DNA of 64,000 nt from Pseudomonadales bacterium (GTDB taxonomy: Bacteria > Pseudomonadota > Gammaproteobacteria > Pseudomonadales > Ketobacteraceae). Every line of letters starts with the position of its first letter. The first letter of the stretch is position 1. Below the pieces are notes generated by a model that had not been told where the DNA came from, searched no databases, and was given only the letters and a program-made list of their open reading frames with translations. The stretch covers positions 62,001 through 126,000 of the forward strand of contig NZXG01000038.1 of the NCBI GenBank assembly GCA_002701845.1. The letters are read 5' to 3'. Below are positions 1-8,674 of this stretch, piece by piece. Made by a program: the position numbers and the translations under genes.

Positions 1-651
1 CAGCGACAACTCATCCAGCCGCTCAATGACCTGTTTCAACGCAGCCATGGTGCGGTCGGAGCGCGCCATGATAAAAGCCACCAGCTCCTCGGACAGGTGG
101 AATCCCCGCTGCCGGGCCAGCCAGCGCAGCGCCCGGGCTTTCTCCGTATCATTCAGGGGCTGCAGGTGATAAACCTCCATCGCCTGCAGCCGGGAACGCA
201 GATCTAACAGACCGGTTTGCAGGCGGCCTGGCGGCGCCGTGGCGGAGACCACCAGAACTCCACCCATGTCTTTGAATTTATTATACAAATGAAACAGAGA
301 CTCGGCCCAATCGGGGGCCTCCATCAGCCACTGGATATCGTCGATCACCAGCAGCTGAAAATCATGAAGATTCTCCGTCAGCGCGGGCGACAGGGCGCGC
401 GCCTCCGCCGCTGCCAGATAAAAAGCCCTTTGCTCATGCTCCTGCGCCAACTGGGTCAGGGCCTGCAACAGGTGACTGCGGCCGCTTTGCTCCGGCCCCC
501 ACAGGTACAGCCAGGGATGGACCTCGCCCCGGGCCAGGGCCTGCAGGCGGGATACCAGCTGTACATTGGCACCGGCAAAAAAACTGTCGAATTCCATGGC
601 CGGCCGTTGCGCCAGACTCAAGGTCAGCTGGGCGAATCCGTCTTCAACCAC
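1..651 (-). CDS. hda: DnaA regulatory inactivator Hda (3' end cut by window edge)
   Basis: Hda binds the DNA-loaded sliding clamp and stimulates ATP hydrolysis by DnaA, so that initiation does not repeat. The reading frame is open from a GTG at 651 to base 1, giving 217 codons; the family is about 230 residues, so only the last few are missing. Near the N terminus QLTLSL fits the clamp-binding motif. The nucleotide site reads GPEQSGRSHLL, the GRS variant typical of Hda rather than the GKT of DnaA, and a Walker B-like VIDDIQ follows. The GTG is chosen because GGAGG lies 6 bases upstream; it overlaps the stop of the upstream phosphatidyltransferase by 8 bases, so the two are probably translationally coupled. 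Confidence 0.93.
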   Translation of the reverse strand, partial: MVEDGFAQLTLSLAQRPAMEFDSFFAGANVQLVSRLQALARGEVHPWLYLWGPEQSGRSHLLQALTQLAQEHEQRAFYLAAAEARALSPALTENLHDFQLLVIDDIQWLMEAPDWAESLFHLYNKFKDMGGVLVVSATAPPGRLQTGLLDLRSRLQAMEVYHLQPLNDTEKARALRWLARQRGFHLSEELVAFIMARSDRTMAALKQVIERLDELSL

Positions 652-1216
652 GGTTCACCTCCGCTGGCCGCCGCCGGCGCAGACCGCGCACGCCCAACAG
701 GGTGTACTGCACCATATTGATTGGACAGAGAATCAGTACCAGTCCCGTCAATCCCTGCAACAGTAATTCAGGCACGGGCGGCCAGATCAGATCACCCAAC
801 GCCAACAGCCCCAAAATCACCAGAGCGCAAGTACAGGCTTTGCTCAACAGTGTGGGCTGGCCCTGGTAGTGACCCACGATGAACCAGTAGGCCAGGGCGC
901 CACCGAAGATATAGGCATCGCGCAACACCACCACCGCCACCAGCCACCAGGGCAGCTGCCCGCTGAGGCCCAGCATCACAAAAGCGGTCACCAGCAGGCA
1001 TTTGTCCGCCACCGGATCGGCGATGGATCCAAACTGGCTCTGCCAGTGGTAACGGCGGGCAAGAAAACCATCCACACCATCACTGACACCGGCTACCAGC
1101 AGCGTCCACAGGGCCCGGTCATACTGGCCCTGAGCCATCCACCAGGCGAAAGGGACCACCAGCGCGATTCTCATCAGAGTGATTAGGTTGGGTAACTGCC
1201 GCAGGCTCTGGCTCAT
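644..1216 (-). CDS. CDP-alcohol phosphatidyltransferase family membrane protein
   Basis: A 190-residue membrane protein with the complete family signature D-x2-DG-x2-AR-x8-G-x3-D-x3-D, seen as SDGVDGFLAR followed by GSIADPVADK. These residues bind the metal and CDP moiety, so it should transfer a phosphatidyl group from CDP-diacylglycerol to an alcohol. The acceptor is unknown; PgsA-like (glycerol phosphate) or cardiolipin-synthase-like activity is possible. Several hydrophobic helices follow the motif. The ATG at 1216 gives the usual short N terminus (MSQSLRQLPNLITLMR); the frame is open further upstream, but that part is arginine/proline-rich and overlaps the preceding gene. It lies 10 bases after the DUF2066 gene and overlaps hda. 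Confidence 0.85.
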   Translation of the reverse strand: MSQSLRQLPNLITLMRIALVVPFAWWMAQGQYDRALWTLLVAGVSDGVDGFLARRYHWQSQFGSIADPVADKCLLVTAFVMLGLSGQLPWWLVAVVVLRDAYIFGGALAYWFIVGHYQGQPTLLSKACTCALVILGLLALGDLIWPPVPELLLQGLTGLVLILCPINMVQYTLLGVRGLRRRRPAEVNRG

Positions 1217-1226
1217 GGCTGCCGCG

Positions 1227-2537
1227 TCATCCGTTCCAGCGGTAGTGGAGCACTGGTGGCTCGGGCGCTTTGGCTGGCTCTGGGGCTGGTGCCAGACCGG
1301 ACCCGGTGCCAGCAGCCGCAGCCGGCATTGAGCCCGCCGCCCCGGCAGCGGGTGGCCCCGCCGGCATCGGCCCCGCATCCTGAGCCCCAGTCACTGCTGA
1401 CGCCCCGTCTGCGGTGCCGACCGCCGCTGCATCCAGTTCGGGGCCGGCACCGGAGCGGGCGGGCTGGAAAATGTCCTGACCCGGGTCCGGTGCGGCGCGG
1501 GGTATCAGCTTGCGATCCAGGCGCAGACTCTGTTCCAGGGCCTCCCGGGTGGTGTCCAGTACAATCCGATACTGATGCCGGGGCCCCTGCACCTGCAACA
1601 GGTGCCAGGCCCGCACCGACAAAAGTCCGTCCAGGTAGTCCTCCAACGCGGCATAATCCTGCAACCGCTCCAGTCCGGCCACGTCCAGAGTCACCAGCTC
1701 CCCTTGCGCCGCTGACATTTGCACCGCGTACCGTTCACCCACCCGGTCCGCCAGTTGATCCATAAAATCGGTAAGGGCCTGGTCCATATCCGCGGCGGAG
1801 AGCTCCCACCACTGCTGATGCTGGTCAATGCTCAGGGCCGCACTGATATAAACGCTGCCGCCGGTGTGCTGAATCTTGGCCACCACCACTGTATCCGCGT
1901 TATAGCGCCCGGAGGCCGCCACAATGGGATCAACGAACATCCCCCAGATATCCCCGGCCTGAACCTGACGCCGGTCCTGGCGATCATAAGCGGGAAACAG
2001 CAGAGGCAGGCCCCGGCGCCGGGCCTGCTGCTGGAGCTGCGCCTGAACCCCGGGTTTACTGTCACCTCCCACCCATTTACGGCCGGCGGCATCGGCCACC
2101 GCCGCCCACACCAGGACGCTGGGACGGTTGGCGGCCCAGATCGGAAACCCCTCCCGGCGCAGAAACTGATTCACGGCACGCTCGTCGAAGGTGGCACTGA
2201 GCAATATGGCACGCTGCGGCGTCTGCCGGGTCGCGTCCGGCGGCAGTTCCTCCGTGCGGTAGCCGTATTGCACCAGGTAACGGCCGGCATTGGCCACCGC
2301 CGTCTCCAGTGCCGGCTGTTGCAGAATGGCTGAGCTGCCACTGACCCGCACCAGAACCCGGCGCAGGGCGGTTTCCAGCCCCGTCTTGCGGGCCCCGGCG
2401 CTACGATCCGGTACCACCACCGAAGCCTCATAAAGCCCGGTGACTTCCGCAGCCTGACCGCCACCGGCCACCATCAGCAACAGGGCCAGGCCCAGCAGAC
2501 AACTCCGAAAATTCATTTGTTGGATCCGTAACGCCAT
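1227..2537 (-). CDS. DUF2066 domain-containing exported protein
   Basis: A 436-residue protein matching the DUF2066 family, which sits beside purM and hda in Pseudomonas-type genomes; its function is not known. A signal peptide is visible (NFRSCLLGLALLLMVAGGG then QAAEV), so it is exported. The conserved part covers about residues 30-345. The last 80 or so residues are a low-complexity proline/alanine tail with no family counterpart that I recall. The ATG at 2537 has AGG 6 bases upstream; an internal ATG at 2516 would start directly at the signal peptide and is equally plausible. It is divergent from purM with about 150 bases between. Confidence 0.8.
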   Translation of the reverse strand: MALRIQQMNFRSCLLGLALLLMVAGGGQAAEVTGLYEASVVVPDRSAGARKTGLETALRRVLVRVSGSSAILQQPALETAVANAGRYLVQYGYRTEELPPDATRQTPQRAILLSATFDERAVNQFLRREGFPIWAANRPSVLVWAAVADAAGRKWVGGDSKPGVQAQLQQQARRRGLPLLFPAYDRQDRRQVQAGDIWGMFVDPIVAASGRYNADTVVVAKIQHTGGSVYISAALSIDQHQQWWELSAADMDQALTDFMDQLADRVGERYAVQMSAAQGELVTLDVAGLERLQDYAALEDYLDGLLSVRAWHLLQVQGPRHQYRIVLDTTREALEQSLRLDRKLIPRAAPDPGQDIFQPARSGAGPELDAAAVGTADGASAVTGAQDAGPMPAGPPAAGAAGSMPAAAAGTGSGLAPAPEPAKAPEPPVLHYRWNG

Positions 2538-2691
2538 GGCAGACCTCGAAAAACCGATGCGCGGAAGTTTACAACGTCACTGGCGGTGATAAAACCGATA
2601 CCTCCACCGCCTGTCCCGCCAGCGGCCACGATTGGGATCGGCATCAACTCCTGCTAGAATGGCGTCCCTTCTCTGTACCGCAAAGAGCTAA

Positions 2692-3744
2692 ATGGTCATG
2701 TCCGAAAACAAACCTTCCCTCAGTTACAAGGATGCCGGCGTGGATATCAGTGCCGGGGACGCCCTGGTGCAACGTATCAAGAGCGTGGCCCAGCGGACCC
2801 AACGCCCGGAAGTGTTGGGCGGATTAGGTGGCTTTGGCGCCCTTTGCGAGCTGCCGGCCGGTTACCGGCAGCCGGTACTGGTTTCCGGCACCGATGGGGT
2901 GGGCACCAAACTGCGGCTGGCCATCGAGCAGCAGCAGCACGATGGTGTGGGGGTGGATCTGGTGGCCATGTGCGTCAACGATCTGGTGGTGGCCGGTGCC
3001 GAACCCCTGTTCTTCCTGGACTACTATGCCACGGGCCGGCTGGACGTGGAGGTGGCGGCGGCGGTGGTCAGCGGGATCGGTCTTGGCTGCGAACAGGCCG
3101 GGTGTGCGCTGGTGGGGGGCGAAACGGCGGAAATGCCGGGCATGTATGAAGGCGAGGACTACGATCTGGCGGGATTTTGCGTCGGCGTGGTGGAAAAAGA
3201 GGCCATCATCACCGGCCGCGACGTAGCGCCGGGGGACCGCCTGATCGGCCTGGCGTCATCCGGCCCCCACTCCAATGGCTACTCCCTGATTCGCAAAATC
3301 ATCGAGGTGAACGCCGTCGATCTCAATCAGGAACTGGCGGGCCGGCCCCTGCGCGAACATCTGTTGACCCCCACCCGCATTTACGTCAAGTCCCTGTTGG
3401 CCCTGCTGCAACGAACGCCGGTGAAGGCTATGGCCCATATCACCGGCGGTGGCATTACCGAGAACCTGCCCCGGGTACTGCCGGAGGGCACGCGGGCGGT
3501 GATTGATCGCGCCAGCTGGCAGTGGCCCGCCATTTTCAACTGGCTGCAGCAACAAGGCAACGTGGCCAGGGATGAGATGCTGCGCACCTTCAATTGCGGG
3601 GTGGGTATGGTGCTCTGTGTGGCGCCGGACCAAGTGGACACTGCCCTGGAGCAGCTACGGGAGCAGGGGGAGACCGCCTGGGTCATCGGCGCGGTGGAAG
3701 CGGGGGCCGACGGCGCCAGCCAGGTGGTCTACTCGGGTGACTGA
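2692..3744 (+). CDS. purM: Phosphoribosylformylglycinamidine cyclo-ligase (AIR synthetase)
   Basis: PurM closes the imidazole ring in purine synthesis, converting FGAM to AIR with ATP in the cytoplasm. The 350-residue protein has the N-terminal SYKDAGVDI motif, the ATP-binding [12 protein letters not shown] loop, and the AGFCVG and HITGGG segments of the family; E. coli PurM has 345 residues. Two in-frame ATGs lie at 2692 and 2698; the second (MSENKPS) resembles the E. coli start more closely, and neither has a strong ribosome site. The stop is followed directly by the purN ATG, so the two are co-translated. Confidence 0.97.
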   Translation: MVMSENKPSLSYKDAGVDISAGDALVQRIKSVAQRTQRPEVLGGLGGFGALCELPAGYRQPVLVSGTDGVGTKLRLAIEQQQHDGVGVDLVAMCVNDLVVAGAEPLFFLDYYATGRLDVEVAAAVVSGIGLGCEQAGCALVGGETAEMPGMYEGEDYDLAGFCVGVVEKEAIITGRDVAPGDRLIGLASSGPHSNGYSLIRKIIEVNAVDLNQELAGRPLREHLLTPTRIYVKSLLALLQRTPVKAMAHITGGGITENLPRVLPEGTRAVIDRASWQWPAIFNWLQQQGNVARDEMLRTFNCGVGMVLCVAPDQVDTALEQLREQGETAWVIGAVEAGADGASQVVYSGD

Positions 3745-4392
3745 ATGACCAGGATGGTTGTGCTGATCTCCGGCAATGGCAGCAACCTACAGGCGCTGAT
3801 CGATGCAGTGGAAGCGGGCCGTCTCGACGGCGCCATTTGTGCTGTCATCAGCAACCGGGCCGAGGCGCCTGGTCTGCAGCGGGCCCGCGACCACGGGATT
3901 CCCGCCCAGGTCCTGGATCATCGGGAATTTGCCAGCCGCGAGCGTTTCGACGCCGCGCTCCTGGAAGCCATTGAACACTACCGGCCCGACCTGGTGATAC
4001 TGGCGGGCTTTATGCGCATCCTCAGCGACCACTTCGTCAATCATTTCAGTGGCCGCCTGATCAATATCCACCCCTCACTATTGCCCCGCCACAAAGGCCT
4101 CAATACCCACCAGCGGGTACTGGATGCCGGCGACCACGAGCACGGCTGCAGTGTCCACTTTGTCAGCTGTGAGTTGGACAGCGGTGCCGTGATCGGCCAG
4201 GCCCGGGTTCCGGTCTGCGCCGACGACGACGCCACCACACTGGCGGCCAAAGTACAGCGCCAGGAACATCGCCTGTATCCGGCCTGTGTGCAATTACTCT
4301 GCACCGGCCAGGTGCGGCTGACCGACCGGGGCGTTACTTATCAGGGGCAACTACTACCACCGACGGGCCTGGATCTGACGGACAGTCACTAG
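3745..4392 (+). CDS. purN: Phosphoribosylglycinamide formyltransferase
   Basis: PurN transfers a formyl group from 10-formyltetrahydrofolate to GAR, an early step of purine synthesis. The 215-residue protein has the N-terminal LISGNGSNLQALI phosphate-binding loop. The catalytic Asn and His are in NIHPSLLPRHKG and the catalytic Asp is in LDSGAVIGQ, all intact. It begins at the base after the purM stop and is followed by the DUF3108 gene after 23 bases, the same order as in Pseudomonas. Length is normal (E. coli 212). Confidence 0.97.
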   Translation: MTRMVVLISGNGSNLQALIDAVEAGRLDGAICAVISNRAEAPGLQRARDHGIPAQVLDHREFASRERFDAALLEAIEHYRPDLVILAGFMRILSDHFVNHFSGRLINIHPSLLPRHKGLNTHQRVLDAGDHEHGCSVHFVSCELDSGAVIGQARVPVCADDDATTLAAKVQRQEHRLYPACVQLLCTGQVRLTDRGVTYQGQLLPPTGLDLTDSH

Positions 4393-4415
4393 GCGATTGC
4401 AGGAGGCAGATGCCA

Positions 4416-5117
4416 ATGAAATTTTTCAAACACCTGATCTGGCTACTGCTCCTGCCGGTCACCGGGCCCTCGCTGGCGGACGCCGAAGTGCTGCCGTTCC
4501 AAACCTTTACCGCCCACTACCGGGGGGAAGCCAACGGCCTGGAGGTGGAGGAGCTGGGCTACCGTTCCCTGGAAGCCCTGGAGGATCAGCGCTATCGACT
4601 GCGCTATGAGGCATCCGCCATGATCTACAAGCTGGAGGAAACGTCCGTCTTCAGCTGGGACGGTCAACCCCGACCCCATGCCTACGATTCCAGCCGCGGC
4701 ACCTTCCTTAACAAACGGCAAAGCCGGCTGCGGTTTGATTGGGCCAGTGGCCTGGGCCGCTATCGTCACAAGGACAAAAAGGGGGAATTCGAGCTGCAAC
4801 CGGGCCTTCAGGATCCGCTCACCAGTCTGCTGTTGCTGGCGGCGGAAATCCAGTCCGGAAAACGGGAGGTCAGTATGCTTGAGGCCAAGGGCGACGATCG
4901 GGAAGTGCGTCGCTTCGTACTGCTGGATCAACCGGAGATCGACACCAAACTGGGCAAACTGAAAACCTATCACGTACAACGCCTGCACGATGACGAAGAC
5001 CGCCACACCGAGCTCTGGTTGCACCACGAATACCCGTTTATTCTGGTGCGGGTGGAACAGGATGATGAAGGGGATCGTTTTCTATTGGAGCTGACCGGTT
5101 TCGAACTGACTCAGTGA
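4416..5117 (+). CDS. DUF3108 domain-containing exported protein
   Basis: A 233-residue protein of the DUF3108 family, often encoded after purN; biochemical function unknown. An N-terminal signal peptide (MKFFKHLIWLLLLPVTGPSLADA) sends it to the periplasm. The body is beta-rich, with FTAHYRGEANGLEVEE and LQDPLTSLLLLAAEI segments typical of the family. The ATG at 4416 is chosen because AGGAGG at 4401-4406 is 9 bases away; the ATG at 4410 would leave only 3. Its end overlaps the convergent GGDEF-EAL gene by 7 bases. Confidence 0.82.
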   Translation: MKFFKHLIWLLLLPVTGPSLADAEVLPFQTFTAHYRGEANGLEVEELGYRSLEALEDQRYRLRYEASAMIYKLEETSVFSWDGQPRPHAYDSSRGTFLNKRQSRLRFDWASGLGRYRHKDKKGEFELQPGLQDPLTSLLLLAAEIQSGKREVSMLEAKGDDREVRRFVLLDQPEIDTKLGKLKTYHVQRLHDDEDRHTELWLHHEYPFILVRVEQDDEGDRFLLELTGFELTQ

Positions 5118-7261
5118 CCGCCGCCGGCGGCCTCGTCCAGCGGCGGGGATTGCGCCAGTTGAAACTGCTGTTGCAGCAGGACCTCCAGTTCATGGGGTGG
5201 CAGGGGTTTGCTGAAATAGAATCCCTGCGCAGTGATGCAACCCAGCTCTGTCAATCGTTCAGCCTGATCGGCATGTTCCACGCCTTCAGCCACCACCTCA
5301 ACCCCCAACCCCCGGGCCAGAGCCACTACCGCGGAAATGATGGCGGTACCCTGAGGCTCTTCCACATCGTCCACAAAGGTTTTATCGATTTTCAACACCG
5401 TCAATGGCAGCTGCGCGAGATAGCCCATGGAAGAATAGCCGGTGCCAAAATCATCCAGCGCGATGCCCGCGCCCAGCGCCCGGATCCCTGCCAGATTTTC
5501 CAGGTTGATCTTGGTTCGCTCCAGAAACAGGTTTTCGGTGATTTCCAGTTCCAGCAATTGTGCCGGAATCCGGGCCTGTTGCAGGAATTCACTCATGGTC
5601 TCCACCAGGCGCGGGTCCTGCAGTTGCTGCACCGACAGATTAATCGACATGCGGAATCCCGCCGGCAAGTGGAAGCGACTGGCCCACTCCCGCGCTTTGC
5701 TGGCCGCGGTTTCAAACACCCAGCGTCCGATGGAATCAATGAGGCCCGTTTCCTCCGCCAGCGGGATGAACAGGCCGGGTGACACCGGTTTGCCGCTCAG
5801 GGTCCAGCGGATGAGCGCCTCTGCACCCACTATCTGCCGGCTGCGCATATCGAATTTCGGCTGGTAATGGAGCTGGAAGTCCATGTTCTCCACGGCCCGC
5901 CTCAGCTCCACCTCCAGCGCCATGGATTCCTCCACCTGAACCTTCATATCCTGCTCAAACACCCGGTAACGGTTTCGCCCCTCGTGTTTTGCCTGGTACA
6001 TGGCCATGTCGGCGTTACGAATCAACTCACTGGCGTCTTTACCCATCTGCGGGTAATAGACAATACCCACGCTGGCGCCCACGTACAGCTCCTGGCCGAA
6101 AATCTCGAACGGCTGGGACAGGGAATGTATGAGCTTTTCCGACACCCGGATGGAAGCCCGCTCCGACGATTCGCCGTTAATGATGATGGTAAATTCGTCC
6201 CCTCCAAGCCGGCACAGCTGATCGGTATCCCGGATACAGGCCCGTACCCGTTTGGCCACCTCTTTCAGCAATTCATCGCCGGCATCGTGGCCCAGCGTAT
6301 CGTTCACCTGCTTAAAGCGGTCGAGATCCATGAACAGCAACGCAAACGAATGACCACTGTGATCACTGAAGGTGATTGAGTTGTTGAGTGCGGAATTGAA
6401 CAGGTTGCGATTGCCCAGTTCCGTCAGCGCATCGTATTGCGCCATGAAATGCATCTGTTCTTCAATCTTTTTCCGCTCGGTCACATCCTTGAACACGATC
6501 ACCGCGCCATCGAACTGGCCAGAGGGAGAGTGGGTGGGACTGGCGGTGTATTCCACGGGTAATAAATTATTGTGGTGGGCCCGAAACGCGCCCACGTCCG
6601 TATGATAAGCCCGGCCCTGGGCACAGGCCTGATACAGTTTGGTTTCCTGCCAGTTAATGGCCAGGCTGTCCTGGGTGGTGACAATGACGGTGTCAAACAG
6701 AGGCTGACCAATCAGCGAAGCACCATGAATACCCAAAATCATTTCTGCCGCCGGATTGACAAAGGTGATGGTACCCCGCAAACACACACCGATAATGCCT
6801 TCGCCCACGGAGCGTAACAGCACTTCATTGCTGGTCTTGACCTGATTCAGTTTTTTTAAGGCGTCCTCCAGTTGCCGGCGTTGTCCGTCCAGCTCCAGAA
6901 ATACCCGCACCTTGCACAGCAACACGAAGGGATCAAAGGGTTTGAACAGAAAATCCACCCCGCCACTTTCGTAGCCTTTGAACAAATAGCCGTCTTCTTT
7001 GTTGATGGCGGTGAGAAATATGATGGGCGTGTGTCGGGTCTTGGCCCGCTGGCGCATGTAACTGGCGACTTCAAAGCCGTCCATGCCGGGCATCTGTACA
7101 TCCAGCAACACCATCGCCACCGATTTCTTCAGCAGAATGGACAGCGCTTCCGGACCGGAGGTGGCGGCAATGATTTCCACATTCTCCAGCTCAGCCAAAG
7201 TGGCTTCCAGCGCCACCAGATTGGCCTTCTGGTCATCCACAATCAGAATGCTCTGGGTCAT
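5111..7261 (-). CDS. Receiver-PAS-GGDEF-EAL response regulator (cyclic di-GMP turnover)
   Basis: A 716-residue cytoplasmic protein with four domains: receiver (about 4-120, phospho-acceptor Asp54 in LLDVQMPGMDG), PAS (about 145-265), GGDEF (275-435) and EAL (455-700). Catalytic motifs look intact: GGDEF at 353-357, an inhibitory RxxD site (RDTD, 344-347) five residues before it, EAL at 481-483, DDFGTGYSS and EGVE. It could therefore both make and break cyclic di-GMP; which activity dominates cannot be told. It is the last gene of a coupled operon, its ATG overlapping the CheB stop by 4 bases, so the upstream hybrid kinase is the natural phosphodonor. Confidence 0.92.
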   Translation of the reverse strand: MTQSILIVDDQKANLVALEATLAELENVEIIAATSGPEALSILLKKSVAMVLLDVQMPGMDGFEVASYMRQRAKTRHTPIIFLTAINKEDGYLFKGYESGGVDFLFKPFDPFVLLCKVRVFLELDGQRRQLEDALKKLNQVKTSNEVLLRSVGEGIIGVCLRGTITFVNPAAEMILGIHGASLIGQPLFDTVIVTTQDSLAINWQETKLYQACAQGRAYHTDVGAFRAHHNNLLPVEYTASPTHSPSGQFDGAVIVFKDVTERKKIEEQMHFMAQYDALTELGNRNLFNSALNNSITFSDHSGHSFALLFMDLDRFKQVNDTLGHDAGDELLKEVAKRVRACIRDTDQLCRLGGDEFTIIINGESSERASIRVSEKLIHSLSQPFEIFGQELYVGASVGIVYYPQMGKDASELIRNADMAMYQAKHEGRNRYRVFEQDMKVQVEESMALEVELRRAVENMDFQLHYQPKFDMRSRQIVGAEALIRWTLSGKPVSPGLFIPLAEETGLIDSIGRWVFETAASKAREWASRFHLPAGFRMSINLSVQQLQDPRLVETMSEFLQQARIPAQLLELEITENLFLERTKINLENLAGIRALGAGIALDDFGTGYSSMGYLAQLPLTVLKIDKTFVDDVEEPQGTAIISAVVALARGLGVEVVAEGVEHADQAERLTELGCITAQGFYFSKPLPPHELEVLLQQQFQLAQSPPLDEAAGGGH

Positions 7262-7869
7262 GGATCCGCTCCCACCGCCAGGGTCGTCAGCTTACGGGCC
7301 ATGACTTCAACCGTCAGTACTTCGTCCACCATGGTGGCGGCAATGGCCGCCCGGGGCATAATGTCAACCGCCGCCTGCTGCGGGTCCTGCACCAGTACCA
7401 CACCACCGTGGCGCTTTATGGCCACGCAACCTCGGGCCCCGTCGTCGTTGGCGCCAGTGAGCACGCAGCCCGCCAGGCGCTGACGAAATACTTCCGCTGC
7501 GGAGAGAAACGTCATGTCGATGGCGGGGCGACAATAATTCAGGGGAGCATCCAGACTCAACGACAACAACTCACCGGAATCAATCAGCAAGTGATAATTG
7601 GGTGGCACCACGTACAGGTGGCCCTTGGTGATTATTTCCTTGTCTTCCGGTTCCTGTACTTTCAAGTGCGTATACTTCGCAAGCATCTCAGGTATGCCAC
7701 TGGCTCGGTTGGCCCGCTGATGCAGCACCACCGCTGTGGGGACATCAAACTGGGTCGGCAGATGCTTCAGCAACCGGATAATGGCTTCGAGCCCACCGCT
7801 GGAGGCACCAATGACCACCAGCCCAAGCGGCCTAGTCGACCCGCTGAAAGACTCTGGTTGCTTCATCAA
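7258..7869 (-). CDS. CheB-type protein-glutamate methylesterase domain protein (no receiver)
   Basis: A 203-residue stand-alone CheB catalytic domain. The Ser-His-Asp triad is visible: Ser23 in GASSGG, His50 in VVLHQR, Asp143 in NDDGARG. CheB removes methyl groups from chemoreceptor glutamates, but here the usual N-terminal receiver is missing, so control must come from another partner. The start overlaps the cheR end by 38 bases and the stop overlaps the next gene by 4, so it is embedded in one transcript with the hybrid kinase, CheR and the GGDEF-EAL protein. An internal GTG just before the GASSGG strand would give less overlap but a very short N terminus. Confidence 0.88.
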   Translation of the reverse strand: MMKQPESFSGSTRPLGLVVIGASSGGLEAIIRLLKHLPTQFDVPTAVVLHQRANRASGIPEMLAKYTHLKVQEPEDKEIITKGHLYVVPPNYHLLIDSGELLSLSLDAPLNYCRPAIDMTFLSAAEVFRQRLAGCVLTGANDDGARGCVAIKRHGGVVLVQDPQQAAVDIMPRAAIAATMVDEVLTVEVMARKLTTLAVGADP

Positions 7870-8674
7870 CTGCCTTGTATCTAAATTGTTTAGGCAGGTT
7901 ACGCAGAGACTCTTTGATTCCCAACGCTAGAAACCCGCCCAGGTCCAGACTGTCATGAAATAAGGTTAGCACCTTCGTTTGCAATTCGCGTCGAAAGTAA
8001 ATTAGGACGTTGCGGCAGATAACCATCTGCATTTCGCCAAATACCTGATCTGTAACCAGATCATGCTGGGTGAACACAATGTTTTTTTTCAGTATTGGGT
8101 CTATCAGAAACCGTTCATAACCCACCGAGAGGTAGTCATCCAGGCTGCCGCGACCGCCGCTGATACGATAGTTGTCCCGGGCCATGGCCAGCATCCGCTC
8201 GGGATAAACACCTTTACTGGCCTGGTCCAGAACCTGGGAATTCACATCGGTGGCGTAGATCACCGCCCTTTCCCCGAGCCCTTCCTCCTGCAGCAGGATA
8301 GACATGGAGTAGGCTTCCTCCCCGGTGGAACAGCCGGCGTGCCAGATTTTCAGAAACGGGTGGCTCTTCAACTCCGGTACCACCTGCTCGCGAATCACCC
8401 GGTAGAACTCCGGGTCGCGGAACATTTCTGTCACATTCACCGTCAACCCTCGGACGAAATGAATGCAGCGCTTTTTATCACGAATCAGTTCATGCTGCAG
8501 GTCCGCCACCCGCTGATAATGATTATCCGCCAGATAACGATCAACCCGCCGCCGCAGAGAGGCCCGGGAGTAGCCGCGAAAGTCATAGCCCCAGCGCAGA
8601 AACAGCGCGTCCATCAGACACTCCACTTCCACTTCGAACTCATCCATGTTCTGTTCCGATTCCGGTTTGCTCAT
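7832..8674 (-). CDS. CheR-type protein-glutamate O-methyltransferase
   Basis: A 280-residue CheR family methyltransferase. The N-terminal helical domain (about 10-75, with GYDFRGYSRASLRRRV) is followed by the SAM-binding domain: WHAGCSTGEEAYSM is the cofactor loop and CRNVLIYF a conserved CheR strand. It should methylate glutamates in a receptor-like coiled coil. No chemoreceptor, CheA or CheW lies in the window; the long coiled coil of the neighbouring hybrid kinase is a candidate substrate (inference). The ATG at 8674 is chosen because it overlaps the kinase stop as ATGA; an earlier in-frame ATG at 8692 is possible. Confidence 0.9.
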   Translation of the reverse strand: MSKPESEQNMDEFEVEVECLMDALFLRWGYDFRGYSRASLRRRVDRYLADNHYQRVADLQHELIRDKKRCIHFVRGLTVNVTEMFRDPEFYRVIREQVVPELKSHPFLKIWHAGCSTGEEAYSMSILLQEEGLGERAVIYATDVNSQVLDQASKGVYPERMLAMARDNYRISGGRGSLDDYLSVGYERFLIDPILKKNIVFTQHDLVTDQVFGEMQMVICRNVLIYFRRELQTKVLTLFHDSLDLGGFLALGIKESLRNLPKQFRYKAVDEATRVFQRVD